Source: Flavobacteriales bacterium (GTDB lineage Bacteria > Bacteroidota > Bacteroidia > Flavobacteriales_E > Vicingaceae). From it: 64,000 bases of DNA. Shown here piece after piece: positions 45,182 to 54,360 of the stretch (positions are counted from its first letter, which is position 1; every line of letters begins with the position of its first letter). Location: the NCBI GenBank assembly GCA_015075325.1, contig JABTUP010000013.1:1-64000 (forward strand), read 5' to 3'. The position numbers and the translations under genes were made by a program. Under the pieces are notes generated by a model. The model made no database searches, was not told the origin of the DNA, and was given only the letters and a program-made list of their open reading frames with translations.

Positions 45182-46381
45182 ATGAATATTCTTCAGCTTT
45201 GTAGCAAGGTTCCATTTCCGCCAAAAGACGGAGGTAGCATTGCTATGGATATTCTTACTCAAGGTCTAATTAAAGCTGGTAATAAAGTAGATGTTTTGGC
45301 AATAAATACATCTAAACATTTTACTGATATTAATAATGTTGATGAAAATTATAAAAAAATAACCAATTACCAATTGGTTTTTATTGATACAGAAGTAAAA
45401 CCTCTTGATGCTTTTCTTAATTTATTTACATCAAAATCATACAATGTTATTCGTTTTTATTCAAAATCATTTGAAAATGTGTTGATTGAATGTTTGCAGA
45501 AAAATGTTTACGACATCATTCAGCTAGAAACACTTTGGGTTGCACCATATTTACCAACCATTAGAAAATACTCGAAGGCAAAGGTTGTGTTAAGGTCGCA
45601 AAATATTGAGTTTATGATTTGGGAACGTTTAGCTATCGACACCAAAAATCCGCTTAAAAAATGGTATTTAAAATTGTTGGCAAAACGACTTAAAACATAC
45701 GAATATAAGGTGTTGAATAGTTTTGATGCTATTTTAACCATAACCGAAATAGATTCAAATAACTATAAAAAAATGGGTTGCACTATTCCCATTTACCATG
45801 TACCGTTTGGAATTGATTTACAAAACTATAAAATTGATCAATCAGAGCTGGTAAAACCTTCTGTTTTTCATATTGGAGCAATGGATTGGCGGCCAAATGC
45901 TGATGGAATCAATTGGTTTTTAAAGTCGATTTGGTTAAAAGTTATTGAACAAAATAAAACGACCAAACTGTTTCTTGCTGGCAGAAATATGCCAGATTGG
46001 CTGATGAACTTTAAAATGGAAAACGTAGTTATTGAAGGAGAAGTGGCTAATTCTCACCAATTTATTAATTCAAAGTCGATAATGATTGTGCCATTAAATT
46101 CGGGAGGAGGAATGCGAGTGAAAATTATTGAAGGGATGGCGTTTGGAAAAACCATTATTTCTACAGCAATAGGAGCAGAGGGGATAGATTATACCAACAA
46201 TACCGACCTAATTATTGCTAATACAGAACAAGAATTTGTTGATGCAATTTTAAAATGTATAAACAATCAAGATTTTGCTGATTTATTAGGAGAAAATGCT
46301 CGTAAATTAGCTGAAACAAAATACGATAATCAGTTAATATGTAATAAGTTAACCGATTTTTATTCGAATTTAATGAGTTAA
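45182..46381 (+). CDS. Family 4 glycosyltransferase (first of pair)
   Basis: The 399-residue GT-B enzyme opens MNILQLCSKVPFPPKDGGSIAM, the nucleotide-sugar transferase N-terminal loop. It contains VLRSQNIEFMIWERLA, VPFGIDL, FHIGAMDWRPNADGINWFL and, in the donor-binding half, VPLNSGGGMRVKIIEGMAFGKTIIST, the GT4 E-x7-E-type region. The sugar specificity cannot be told. Its stop overlaps the ATG of the next glycosyltransferase by one base, so both are coupled and probably act in the same glycan pathway. Confidence 0.9.
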   Translation: MNILQLCSKVPFPPKDGGSIAMDILTQGLIKAGNKVDVLAINTSKHFTDINNVDENYKKITNYQLVFIDTEVKPLDAFLNLFTSKSYNVIRFYSKSFENVLIECLQKNVYDIIQLETLWVAPYLPTIRKYSKAKVVLRSQNIEFMIWERLAIDTKNPLKKWYLKLLAKRLKTYEYKVLNSFDAILTITEIDSNNYKKMGCTIPIYHVPFGIDLQNYKIDQSELVKPSVFHIGAMDWRPNADGINWFLKSIWLKVIEQNKTTKLFLAGRNMPDWLMNFKMENVVIEGEVANSHQFINSKSIMIVPLNSGGGMRVKIIEGMAFGKTIISTAIGAEGIDYTNNTDLIIANTEQEFVDAILKCINNQDFADLLGENARKLAETKYDNQLICNKLTDFYSNLMS

Positions 46382-47547
46382 TGAAAGTTTTTGTTTTATT
46401 ATCGCGTTTTCCATATCCTCTTGAAAAAGGAGATAAGTTGAGGGTTTTTAATCAAATAAAAGAACTTTCAAAATACCATGATATAGTTTTGTGTGCACTT
46501 TCTGATGAAAAAGTTTCGAAAGAAAATTACGAAGTATTAAAAAAATATTGTACTGAAATTAAGATTGTTAGGCTTTATAAAATAAATATATACTTTAACT
46601 TATTAGTCAAGTTGTTTTTAAGCAAACAATCGTTGCAGGTAAGTTATTTTTACAACAAACGTGCTCATAAAAAAATAGTACATTTTATTAACGAAACCAA
46701 TCCCAATCATATTTACTGTCAGCTAATTAGAGTTACCGAATATGTAAAACACCTTCACATCCCTAAAACATTAGATTACATGGATGCTCTGGCTAGGGGA
46801 ATGGAACGAAGAATTGAAAAAGCTCCATTTTATTTAAAACCGTTTTTAAAAATAGAAACCACTCGTTTAAAACGATACGAGCACGATGTGTTCGACTCTT
46901 TTGATAACCTAACAATTATTTCAGAACAAGACCGGGATTTAATAGTTCATATTAAAAACGACACCATAAAAATTATTCCCAATGGAGTAGATTACGCTAC
47001 TTTTAAGTATAAAGAAAAAGATAAAAAATTCGATTTAATATTTACTGGTAACATGGGATATCCGCCAAATGTTGATAGTGCGTGTTATTTGGTAAAAGAA
47101 ATAATGCCAAAAGTTTGGAACAAAAACAAAAATGTAAAATTGGCAATAGTTGGAGCAACCCCTGATGCAAAGGTTTTAGCCTTAAAATCGGCAAATGTTA
47201 CTATTACTGGTTGGGTTGATGACATTTCCGAGTACTATGCATCATCAAAAATTTTTATTGCTCCAATGCAGCTTGGTACTGGGTTACAAAACAAATTACT
47301 CGAAGCTATGGCAATGAAACTTCCTTGTATAACCTCGGGTTTGGCAAACAATGCACTGGGAGCAGAACATAATAAAAACATACTTATTGGAGATACTCCC
47401 GAACATTATGCCCAGCATGTGGTTGATTTACTTGAAAATAAAGAACTTTACAGTCAAATATCAAACAACGGGCATCAATTTGTTACACAAAACTATACTT
47501 GGGAAGGAACAACTGCTATTTTAAATGAGTTAATTACAAAAGAATAA
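46381..47547 (+). CDS. Family 4 glycosyltransferase (second of pair)
   Basis: The 388-residue GT-B enzyme begins MKVFVLLSRFPYPLEKGDKLRVFNQIKEL, a pattern shared with TIGR03087-type transferases of exopolysaccharide systems. It continues with LDYMDALARGMERR, IIPNGVDYATF, FTGNMGYPPNVDSACYLV and IAPMQLGTGLQNKLLEAMAMKLPCI in the donor site. It is homologous in layout to the preceding gene. dapD follows 2 bases after its stop, so transcription may continue into it. Confidence 0.9.
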   Translation: MKVFVLLSRFPYPLEKGDKLRVFNQIKELSKYHDIVLCALSDEKVSKENYEVLKKYCTEIKIVRLYKINIYFNLLVKLFLSKQSLQVSYFYNKRAHKKIVHFINETNPNHIYCQLIRVTEYVKHLHIPKTLDYMDALARGMERRIEKAPFYLKPFLKIETTRLKRYEHDVFDSFDNLTIISEQDRDLIVHIKNDTIKIIPNGVDYATFKYKEKDKKFDLIFTGNMGYPPNVDSACYLVKEIMPKVWNKNKNVKLAIVGATPDAKVLALKSANVTITGWVDDISEYYASSKIFIAPMQLGTGLQNKLLEAMAMKLPCITSGLANNALGAEHNKNILIGDTPEHYAQHVVDLLENKELYSQISNNGHQFVTQNYTWEGTTAILNELITKE

Positions 47548-47549
47548 TT

Positions 47550-48365
47550 ATGCAAAAGTTAAAAGAACTAATTGAGAAAACTTGGGAAAACAGAGACCTT
47601 TTAAATCATCCAGAAAATCAACAAGCAATAAGAGATGTTATTGATTTAATTGATAAAGGACAATTGAGGGTTGCAGAACCAATAGATACTAATTGGCAAG
47701 TAAATGAATGGGTAAAAAAAGCAGTAGTGTTGTATTTTCCAATTCAAAAAATGGAAACCATTGAAGTAGGTCCTTTTGAATTTCATGATAAAATGAAACT
47801 TAAAACCAATTATGCCTCATTAGGAGTTCGTGTTGTGCCTCATGCAGTGGCTCGATATGGTGCATTTTTAGCAAGTGGCGTTATCATGATGCCATCTTAT
47901 GTAAACATTGGTGCATATGTTGATTCGGGTACAATGGTAGATACTTGGGCTACAGTAGGTTCGTGTGCTCAAATTGGTAAAAACGTACATTTAAGTGGTG
48001 GAGTTGGCATTGGTGGGGTTTTAGAGCCTTTGCAAGCCGCACCAGTTATTGTTGAAGATGGTTGTTTTATTGGTTCGAGATGTATTGTGGTAGAAGGTGT
48101 TAGAGTTAGAAAGGAAGCTGTTTTGGGTGCTAACGTGGTGTTAACCAAATCAACAAAAATTATTGATGTTACAGGCGATACTCCAATTGAATACAAAGGC
48201 GAAGTGCCCGAAAGAAGTGTAGTTATTCCTGGTTCTTACACCAAACAATTTGCTGCAGGCGAATACCAAGTTCCGTGTGCACTAATTATTGGAAAAAGAA
48301 AGGCAAGTACCGACCTAAAAACTTCGTTAAATGATGTGTTGAGAGATTATAGTGTTGCGGTTTAA
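47550..48365 (+). CDS. dapD: Tetrahydrodipicolinate N-succinyltransferase
   Basis: The 271-residue protein has the DapD N-terminal helical domain (about 1-90) and a left-handed beta-helix of hexapeptide repeats: VRVVPHAVARYGAFLASGVIMMPSYVNIGAYVDSGTMVDTWATVGSCAQIG and GGVGIGGVLEPLQAAPVIVEDGCFIGSRC. It succinylates tetrahydrodipicolinate in the lysine/diaminopimelate pathway. It lies 2 bases after the glycosyltransferase pair. A tRNA gene with its own promoter follows. Confidence 0.97.
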   Translation: MQKLKELIEKTWENRDLLNHPENQQAIRDVIDLIDKGQLRVAEPIDTNWQVNEWVKKAVVLYFPIQKMETIEVGPFEFHDKMKLKTNYASLGVRVVPHAVARYGAFLASGVIMMPSYVNIGAYVDSGTMVDTWATVGSCAQIGKNVHLSGGVGIGGVLEPLQAAPVIVEDGCFIGSRCIVVEGVRVRKEAVLGANVVLTKSTKIIDVTGDTPIEYKGEVPERSVVIPGSYTKQFAAGEYQVPCALIIGKRKASTDLKTSLNDVLRDYSVAV

Positions 48366-48422
48366 AAACAATAAAAAAGCTATTTATTTTATATAATTGT
48401 ATTTCAATTAAGATGGGATTAG

Positions 48423-48430
48423 TATATTTG
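48423..48430 (+). promoter_or_regulatory. Promoter -7 box for tRNA-Arg
   Basis: TATATTTG lies 12 bases before the tRNA 5' end; a TTG at 48397-48399 is suitably placed as a weak -33 element. Confidence 0.55.
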
Positions 48431-48442
48431 CAACCCTAAAAT

Positions 48443-48516
48443 GGCCTCGTGGCGTAACTGAATAGCGCACCTGATTACGGCTCAGGAGGTTGCAGGTTTG
48501 AATCCTGCCGAGGTCA
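48443..48516 (+). tRNA. tRNA-Arg (anticodon ACG)
   Basis: The cloverleaf is complete: acceptor GGCCTCG pairs with CGAGGTC (G-T allowed), D arm, anticodon stem CCTGA/TCAGG with loop TTACGGC (anticodon ACG, read as ICG), and T arm GCAGG/CCTGC with TTTGAAT. The discriminator base is A, and CCA is not encoded. It marks the border between core genes and the accessory region. No partial copy of its 3' end was found downstream in the window. Confidence 0.96.
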
Positions 48517-48520
48517 CAAG

Positions 48521-48560
48521 ACGGGACAACTCCAATTTATTGGAATTGTCCCGTTTTTTT
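48521..48560 (+). terminator. Terminator downstream of tRNA-Arg
   Basis: The arms ACGGGACAA and TTGTCCCGT pair, with an inner TCCAA/TTGGA stem, followed by a run of T. Homology to RHS coding sequence begins within about 30 bases after it. Confidence 0.85.
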
Positions 48561-48612
48561 ATTCTTTCAAAACCCTTGCTACCGTTGAGAAGTAGAAGAA
48601 ACGTTTTCTCGT

Positions 48613-51600
48613 TTGTTTAACGACGAATCCGAAATGTTCTCTTCTCGTTTCTTTTACGACCGTTTAGGGCGTTTAATAGCTTCGCAAAACACCAAACAGT
48701 TTAATGCTGCTCCAAACCGCTACAGCTATACGCTTTACGATGTTTTGGGCAGAATAAAAGAAGTAGGGGAGAAGGATGAGAATACATCACTTGATTTTAA
48801 TAGCATTTTTGGGACAAATGTTAGCGGACACTACAACCCAAACACTATCGACGATACCAAGTTTTTGGCTTGGATAAATGGCGATGGCGAACGCAAGCAG
48901 GTTACCAAAACGTATTACGATGTGCCTATGGTAGCCACCACAGCAATTGATTTCCCTACCGATTTTGCACAAGAAAACCTACGTAAACGAGTAGCTACAG
49001 TAACTTACGAAGAATTGTTTGATGGTGACGATGAAACCTACAATTATGCTACACACTACAGTTACGATATACACGGCAACGTAAAAGCCTTGTTGCACGA
49101 CAACCCCGAACTAGCAGCACGTAGCACATCGCTTGCCGACCAACGCTACAAACGAATGGATTATACTTACGATTTAATTAGCGGAAACGTAAAAATGGTA
49201 AGCTACCAAAACGAGCAACCCGATGCTTGGCACCATGCTTACGATTACGATGCCGACAATCGCATAAAAACCGTTTTCAGTTCTACCTATCCTTTTGCAG
49301 CAAAACCAGAGTTTTCGCCATTTAGCTACACTGGAGCAGCATTTTGGGAGGAGGATGTAGTTTACCATTACTACCATCACGGACCTCTTGCCCGTGTAGA
49401 GTTGGGTGAAAACAACATACAAGGTATCGATTATGCTTACACCTTACAAGGTTGGTTAAAAGGAGTGAATTCAAATACCTTACAAACCAACAGAGATGTT
49501 GGCAAAGATGGTGGAACTGACAACAGTTTATCTACTCCTAAAATTCATACTTCTGTTGCTAAAGATGCTTTTGGTTATACATTAAATTATTTTAATGGTG
49601 ATTATGCAGCTATTGGAGAGCCATCAACAACAGATAAATTTGAAGCAACTTTGGCAAGTACAATATTGGATGGAACCAATACAGAACTATTTAACGGTAA
49701 TATACGTAACATGGTAACTGCTATTACTGGAATGGATATTTATGGCAATTTATATCAATACGACCAGTTAAATCGTTTGCGTACCTCAACAGTTTTTGAT
49801 AATTTAGACGTAAATAATAATACTTGGCCATCAACAGGTTCCGCAATGAATAAATATCTTACCGATATTACTTATGATGCTAATGGCAATATACTTACAT
49901 TAAATCGTAAGGGAAATACCACCATTAATATGGATGATTTAACGTATTACTATTATGATAAAACTGGAACACCTTTTGGCGGAGTTACCCCTCCATCGGC
50001 AACAGATGATATGACCAACAAATTGGCTTATGTAACCGATAGCTATGGTAATACTAGCCAAAATGATTATATTGGAGGAAGTAGTTCGTTAAAATTTGAA
50101 TACGATGGAATAGGTAATTTAACAAAAGATCCTGTAGAAGAAATAGATAATATAGAATGGACGGTGTATGGAAAAGTAAAGAAAATTACGAGGAATAGTA
50201 CCAGCACCAAACCCGATTTAGAATTTGAATACGATGCCATGGGTAACCGTATCAAAAAAATAGTAAAACCAAGGAATGGATTTGTTATTAAGTTTGAAGT
50301 AGATTGGACGTATGTTTATTATCAATATGATGCAGGTGGTAATTTATTAGCTATTTATGAGAAAGAATTCTCTAACCTTGGATCTGGCACATATAAAGCA
50401 ACAGTAAAACAGAAAGAAGTAAACTTGTATGGTAGCAACCGTTTGGGAGTAGATGAACTAGATAAAACTATAGCAGAGCAAACATTTTCTGCATCGATGG
50501 TATTTGCTAGTCCTTATTTTCAAAGTGTATCTGTTATAAGCACAACTTATACAACCGACGACCCTAATTATGCTGAACGAACATTGGGTAATAAATCGTT
50601 TGAGTTGAGTAACCATTTAGGTAATGTGTTGGCTACTGTAAGTGATAAAAAACTAAACGAAACAGGTACAGCAGAAAATTTAGTGATAACCAGTAATTTT
50701 GAAGGGGGTGATTATAACCAATTTAAAAATGGTGATTATTCTGCATTACAATCAACAGCCGAATATCGCTCAGTTGCAAACTCTATATTGTTAAACCATG
50801 CAACTGCAGAATACGGACCACTAGTTGAAATACCTGTAAAAGAGGGCGACGAAGTGGATGCAACGGTATATGCCAAAATTGCATCAGGCACTAGCGGAAG
50901 TTTTATTTTAGGGTTAAAAGATGCGTGTACGGGAGATTGGACTAGGGTAAATGGAAATATCTCGGTAGAATGGTATTCAACCAATACCACTAATACTGGA
51001 GATTGGGAAGAGCTTACACACAACTATACTGTGCCATCAAACCTTGATGCCGAACAAGTGGTTTTGGTGCTTCAATTATGGAATCCATCGGGTAGCAGCA
51101 ACACTTATTTCGACGATTTGAATATTGATATAACCCAAAATACAACTCAAGTTGTTGCTTACACGGCAGATATCAAAACCAGACAAATGTACTATCCGGG
51201 CGGGTCTCTTATGCCAGGAAGAAACTTTAATAGCTCGGATTATAGATATGGCTTTAACAAAGGCTCTGAAAAAGATGATGAAATCACAGGTGTTACAGGA
51301 AGTCATATTACAACATTTTATAGGGAAGGAGATACGAGGTTATTGAAATGGTGGAGCGTTGACCCGAAAGCAGATTTACAACCTTGGCAAAGTCCATATA
51401 ATTATATGGATGGGAATCCAGTAGTTAATAATGATCCTGATGGTGATTGCCCTTGGTGTTGGGGTGCTATTATAGGTGCAGCAGTTGAATATGGTTCTCA
51501 GGTAGCAGTTAATGTTGCTAAAGGACAGAATTTTACAGAGGCAGCATGGGATAATGTTGATTTTTCAGATGTAGGAGTAGCAACACTAGAGGGGGCTTTG

Positions 51601-52155
51601 ACAGGAGGTGTTAGTAGTGTTAGAAGACTTGCTGTTAAGACAGCTGTAGTTGTTACAGCAGAAGTGGTTAAAGCTTCTGTGGATATTCATGGAAATGGTA
51701 AGGTAGATATTGTAGGTACTGCTACAAGTAATAAAACAGCAACGTCTGTCGTTACAGAAGCTGTGGTTGGATCTATTGTTTCAGGAACAACATCTGTTGC
51801 GTCAAGTAGTTTAGCTAAAAGAAGTAGTAATCAGGCTGTTAAATCAGCTCAATCTAATGTTGTTGCAACGGCCAAAAACTTGTCTAAGTCAAATACTGTT
51901 GTTAGTAATTCAAACACAAGAACAAAAGCTGCTCTTCCTAATCAAGCTTTTAATCAATTTAATGCGGCAAAACAAAATTTATCAATCACTAAGGCTTTGA
52001 ATGAAACACAGAAATTAACTCAAACAGGTGTTGGGGTTGTTGGAAACTTAACAGGGAAAGGTGCTCAGCAAGCTGTCAAAGAAGCTACAGGACAAGGTAA
52101 CGGGGCGTCTCAACAAAGAAGGAGTCCTGTATTCAAAGACCCTTCTGGTCTTTGA
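48613..52155 (+). CDS. RHS-repeat protein lacking its N-terminal region
   Basis: The frame opens right after a stop at 48586 with RHS-like text (EVEETFSRLFNDESEMFSSRFFYDRLGRL), so the usual signal peptide and N-terminal repeats are absent. TTG at 48613 is the only early start codon, and the gene may be a 5'-truncated remnant. The remaining 1180 residues hold YD repeats (YDRLGRL, YDVLGRI, YDANGNI, YDGIGNL, YDAMGNR), a carbohydrate-binding-like sandwich (about 700-850), the RHS core (YYPGGSLMPGRNFNSSDYRYGFNKG to NPVVNNDPDGD), and a variable tail (about 946-1180) rich in Ala, Val and Ser. The tail is a candidate effector domain, with no recognised toxin motif. Confidence 0.75.
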   Translation: MFNDESEMFSSRFFYDRLGRLIASQNTKQFNAAPNRYSYTLYDVLGRIKEVGEKDENTSLDFNSIFGTNVSGHYNPNTIDDTKFLAWINGDGERKQVTKTYYDVPMVATTAIDFPTDFAQENLRKRVATVTYEELFDGDDETYNYATHYSYDIHGNVKALLHDNPELAARSTSLADQRYKRMDYTYDLISGNVKMVSYQNEQPDAWHHAYDYDADNRIKTVFSSTYPFAAKPEFSPFSYTGAAFWEEDVVYHYYHHGPLARVELGENNIQGIDYAYTLQGWLKGVNSNTLQTNRDVGKDGGTDNSLSTPKIHTSVAKDAFGYTLNYFNGDYAAIGEPSTTDKFEATLASTILDGTNTELFNGNIRNMVTAITGMDIYGNLYQYDQLNRLRTSTVFDNLDVNNNTWPSTGSAMNKYLTDITYDANGNILTLNRKGNTTINMDDLTYYYYDKTGTPFGGVTPPSATDDMTNKLAYVTDSYGNTSQNDYIGGSSSLKFEYDGIGNLTKDPVEEIDNIEWTVYGKVKKITRNSTSTKPDLEFEYDAMGNRIKKIVKPRNGFVIKFEVDWTYVYYQYDAGGNLLAIYEKEFSNLGSGTYKATVKQKEVNLYGSNRLGVDELDKTIAEQTFSASMVFASPYFQSVSVISTTYTTDDPNYAERTLGNKSFELSNHLGNVLATVSDKKLNETGTAENLVITSNFEGGDYNQFKNGDYSALQSTAEYRSVANSILLNHATAEYGPLVEIPVKEGDEVDATVYAKIASGTSGSFILGLKDACTGDWTRVNGNISVEWYSTNTTNTGDWEELTHNYTVPSNLDAEQVVLVLQLWNPSGSSNTYFDDLNIDITQNTTQVVAYTADIKTRQMYYPGGSLMPGRNFNSSDYRYGFNKGSEKDDEITGVTGSHITTFYREGDTRLLKWWSVDPKADLQPWQSPYNYMDGNPVVNNDPDGDCPWCWGAIIGAAVEYGSQVAVNVAKGQNFTEAAWDNVDFSDVGVATLEGALTGGVSSVRRLAVKTAVVVTAEVVKASVDIHGNGKVDIVGTATSNKTATSVVTEAVVGSIVSGTTSVASSSLAKRSSNQAVKSAQSNVVATAKNLSKSNTVVSNSNTRTKAALPNQAFNQFNAAKQNLSITKALNETQKLTQTGVGVVGNLTGKGAQQAVKEATGQGNGASQQRRSPVFKDPSGL

Positions 52156-52484
52156 TGATGGAGGTTAATGGGATGAAAAGGAAATGGGATTTATATATTG
52201 TGCTATTTTTGTTGATTGGGGTGTTAGGTATAGGATATTTTTTTCACTTAAAGAAACAGAGTGAATTGTCAGAATTTGCGAAAACAACAAAAGGTGAAAT
52301 ATTAGAAGTTTATTCTGTTCCAAATAGAGGCTACTACATAAAGTATGTTTATTTAGTTGATAAGCATAGATATGAAGGTCATGTTCCTGTTGAAGGTAAA
52401 ATAGAAAATTATAATGTAGGAGATGCATGTGAAGTAAATTATTCGGTAAAAAATCCAAAGTATAGTGAGATTAATTTTAAATAA
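52155..52484 (+). CDS. Small single-helix membrane protein after the RHS gene
   Basis: The first ATG overlaps the RHS stop (TGATG); further ATGs at 52158 and 52173 are possible, the last giving MKRKWDLYIVLFLLIGVLGIGYFF. There is one membrane helix and a soluble domain with KGEILEVYSVPNRGYYIKYVYLV and YNVGDACEVNYSVKNP, similar to DUF3592-like beta domains. Tight coupling to the RHS gene with a variable tail is the place where immunity genes sit in polymorphic toxin systems; that role is inference. Confidence 0.7.
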   Translation: MMEVNGMKRKWDLYIVLFLLIGVLGIGYFFHLKKQSELSEFAKTTKGEILEVYSVPNRGYYIKYVYLVDKHRYEGHVPVEGKIENYNVGDACEVNYSVKNPKYSEINFK

Positions 52485-52495
52485 ATACTTAAACA

Positions 52496-53011
52496 ATGAG
52501 TAGATATATTTTACTTTTCGGTTTGATGATTATATTAAGAGAATCATCTTTTTCACAAGAGAAAATTTTTTATTCTAATGAGAAGCATGATTATTCATTT
52601 TTGATTTCAAAAAATGCGACTGTTGAAAGAACTCAAATTGAAGGGGGGTATATTGAAAATTTTATAATATCTTCTTTTTCATCAGAGTTTAAATATACTG
52701 TAACAGTCACAAAAACGTCTAATAATGACATTCTATTTGAGAATTTAAAAGAAGATGACTATAAGCAGTCTTATTTAGAAAATTGTTCGTGTGAGATACA
52801 AGAAAATCGAGAGATTTTATATAATAATTTAAAATCATTTCAATTCAAGATTAAACGAGTAGATGAAGGGATAACTCTTATGGGATATTCAGATAATATT
52901 ATTCATAATAATACTCTGTACATTGTTATTTATATGAGTACAGCTGAAAAATTTGAAGAATATAAAGATGAATACAAAGTTTTAATGAATAGTTTGATAA
53001 TTAATAAATAG
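52496..53011 (+). CDS. Secreted protein of unknown function
   Basis: The 171-residue protein has a signal peptide (MSRYILLFGLMIILRESSFSQ). The mature part is a mixed alpha/beta domain with ISKNATVERTQIEGGYIENF and KFEEYKDEYKVLMNSLII, resembling PsbP-like or DUF1795 folds. It starts 11 bases after the previous gene on the same strand and is probably co-transcribed with the RHS gene. Function unknown. Confidence 0.72.
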   Translation: MSRYILLFGLMIILRESSFSQEKIFYSNEKHDYSFLISKNATVERTQIEGGYIENFIISSFSSEFKYTVTVTKTSNNDILFENLKEDDYKQSYLENCSCEIQENREILYNNLKSFQFKIKRVDEGITLMGYSDNIIHNNTLYIVIYMSTAEKFEEYKDEYKVLMNSLIINK

Positions 53012-53016
53012 ATTTT

Positions 53017-53649
53017 ATGAGAAAAACTGTGGTGTTTTCATTATTGGTTTTAGTATCAATGTTAAGTGCGAAATCTCAATCTTTTGAGGGTATGATAAAA
53101 TACTCTAACAGCTATCAGAGTAAAATAGAGAATCTTACAAATGAGCAGCTCAATGGTTTAATGGGAACACAACAAGTTTATGTTATAAAAGGAGATAATT
53201 ATAAATCTGCACTTAATGGTAGCTTTACAAAACTTCAAATTTATAGAGGAGATGAAAATAAGAGCTACACATTAACTGCGAAATCAGACACACTGTATTG
53301 GGAAGATTATAGTCAAAATCAGGATGTGGCTATCAGTTATGAAATTAAAGAAAATCAAGAAATTATTTTAGGTGTTCCTTGTGATGTTATTGTTGTTCAA
53401 ACCGAAAAAAGTAAAACATACTTTTACTATAACAGTAAATATACTGTAAACCCTGAATTATTTAAGCAACACCATTTTGGAAATTGGTATTACACGATAT
53501 CGAAAACAAAAGCCTTACCATTAAAAACAATTTTTGAAACCGAACAATTTGTAATGACAAGCGTAGCCACAGAAATTACTCCAATGAAATTAGAGGATAA
53601 TGTTTTTGAAATACAGAATAAGAATAAAGTAGCCAAAGCGACTTGGTAA
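53017..53649 (+). CDS. GLPGLI/DUF4412-like secreted protein
   Basis: The 210-residue secreted protein has a signal peptide ending near SAKSQ. FEGMIKYSNSY, TLYWEDYSQ and ILGVPCDVIVVQTEKSKTYFYYNSKYTVNPELFKQHHFGNWY are close to GLPGLI/DUF4412-like proteins of Bacteroidota, which are beta-rich and of unknown function. It is the last gene of the RHS-led transcription unit, 5 bases after the previous stop, followed by a hairpin terminator. Confidence 0.75.
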   Translation: MRKTVVFSLLVLVSMLSAKSQSFEGMIKYSNSYQSKIENLTNEQLNGLMGTQQVYVIKGDNYKSALNGSFTKLQIYRGDENKSYTLTAKSDTLYWEDYSQNQDVAISYEIKENQEIILGVPCDVIVVQTEKSKTYFYYNSKYTVNPELFKQHHFGNWYYTISKTKALPLKTIFETEQFVMTSVATEITPMKLEDNVFEIQNKNKVAKATW

Positions 53650-53673
53650 AGAACTTTTGAAAACACTTGAAAT

Positions 53674-53698
53674 CCTCTAAGTACTTAGGGGCTTTTTG
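53674..53698 (+). terminator. Terminator of the RHS-led unit
   Basis: The stem CCTCTAAG / CTTAGGGG (one G-T pair) is followed by CTTTTTG, 25 bases after the stop of the GLPGLI-like gene. Confidence 0.7.
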
Positions 53699-53729
53699 TT
53701 AGTAAAATTTTCCAAGAGATTTTTAGTGA

Positions 53730-53978
53730 TTAAATTTCAACTTCAAGCCCAGGCAATTTATTTACATCAAGAATAACAACAATAGCAGGAGTATCAACTT
53801 CAGAGTGAAAATAAGCACTATAGGTTTGTCCAGGAAATAATGTTGTTCTACTATAATCTAAAAGTTGTTGTTCAATTACTTTTTTTTCATCACTAGAAAT
53901 CCGTTTATTGGGCATAGCAGTAATAACAGCACCAGTTCTTTGTCCGTTGTTAGTGAATTCTCTTACAATTATTTTCAT
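53730..53978 (-). CDS. Small unknown protein paired with XRE regulator
   Basis: The 82-residue protein starts MKIIVREFTNNGQRTGAVITAMP and ends VVILDVNKLPGLEVEI. No family is recognised. It lies 2 bases after the XRE gene on the same strand, so the two form an operon divergent from the ATPase/recombinase genes. The short length and pairing with a regulator resemble small accessory genes of mobile elements. Confidence 0.65.
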   Translation of the reverse strand: MKIIVREFTNNGQRTGAVITAMPNKRISSDEKKVIEQQLLDYSRTTLFPGQTYSAYFHSEVDTPAIVVILDVNKLPGLEVEI

Positions 53979-53980
53979 GG

Positions 53981-54304
53981 TTATAAAGTTTTAAGCTTAG
54001 CCGCTTTAATAAGATTATCGAGCGTATAAAAAATATTTTGTTTATCCACATCAGGGAGTTTATCAATACTTTGCAAACGCTTTAAAGTAGCAGCATCCAG
54101 TTCCGTATCGGTTTTACCCACCAAAAAATCAATAGAAGAATCTAACACATCCGCAATTTTAATCACCACCTCAATAGAGGGTTTAACCTCGTCACGCTCA
54201 TACTTACCGATAATATCACCAGAAGAACCCACTTTTTTACCCAAATCATTTTGAGAAAGACCTTTCCGTTTACGAAGAGCAGTAATCTGTTGTCCAAACG
54301 TCAT
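53981..54304 (-). CDS. XRE-family transcriptional regulator
   Basis: The 107-residue protein has a helix-turn-helix of the Cro/C1 type (about 6-60): ITALRKRKGLSQNDLGKKVGSSGDIIGKYERDEVKPSIEVVIKIADVL. A helical C-terminal tail of about 45 residues follows. It is transcribed away from the ATPase gene across a gap that holds three TATCAGAA copies, so it probably represses itself and the element's operon. Confidence 0.9.
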   Translation of the reverse strand: MTFGQQITALRKRKGLSQNDLGKKVGSSGDIIGKYERDEVKPSIEVVIKIADVLDSSIDFLVGKTDTELDAATLKRLQSIDKLPDVDKQNIFYTLDNLIKAAKLKTL

Positions 54305-54360
54305 AAATAACAGTAATAAGTTAGATTTTAATAGTATTAAGCAAAGATAAGAGATAAAAA

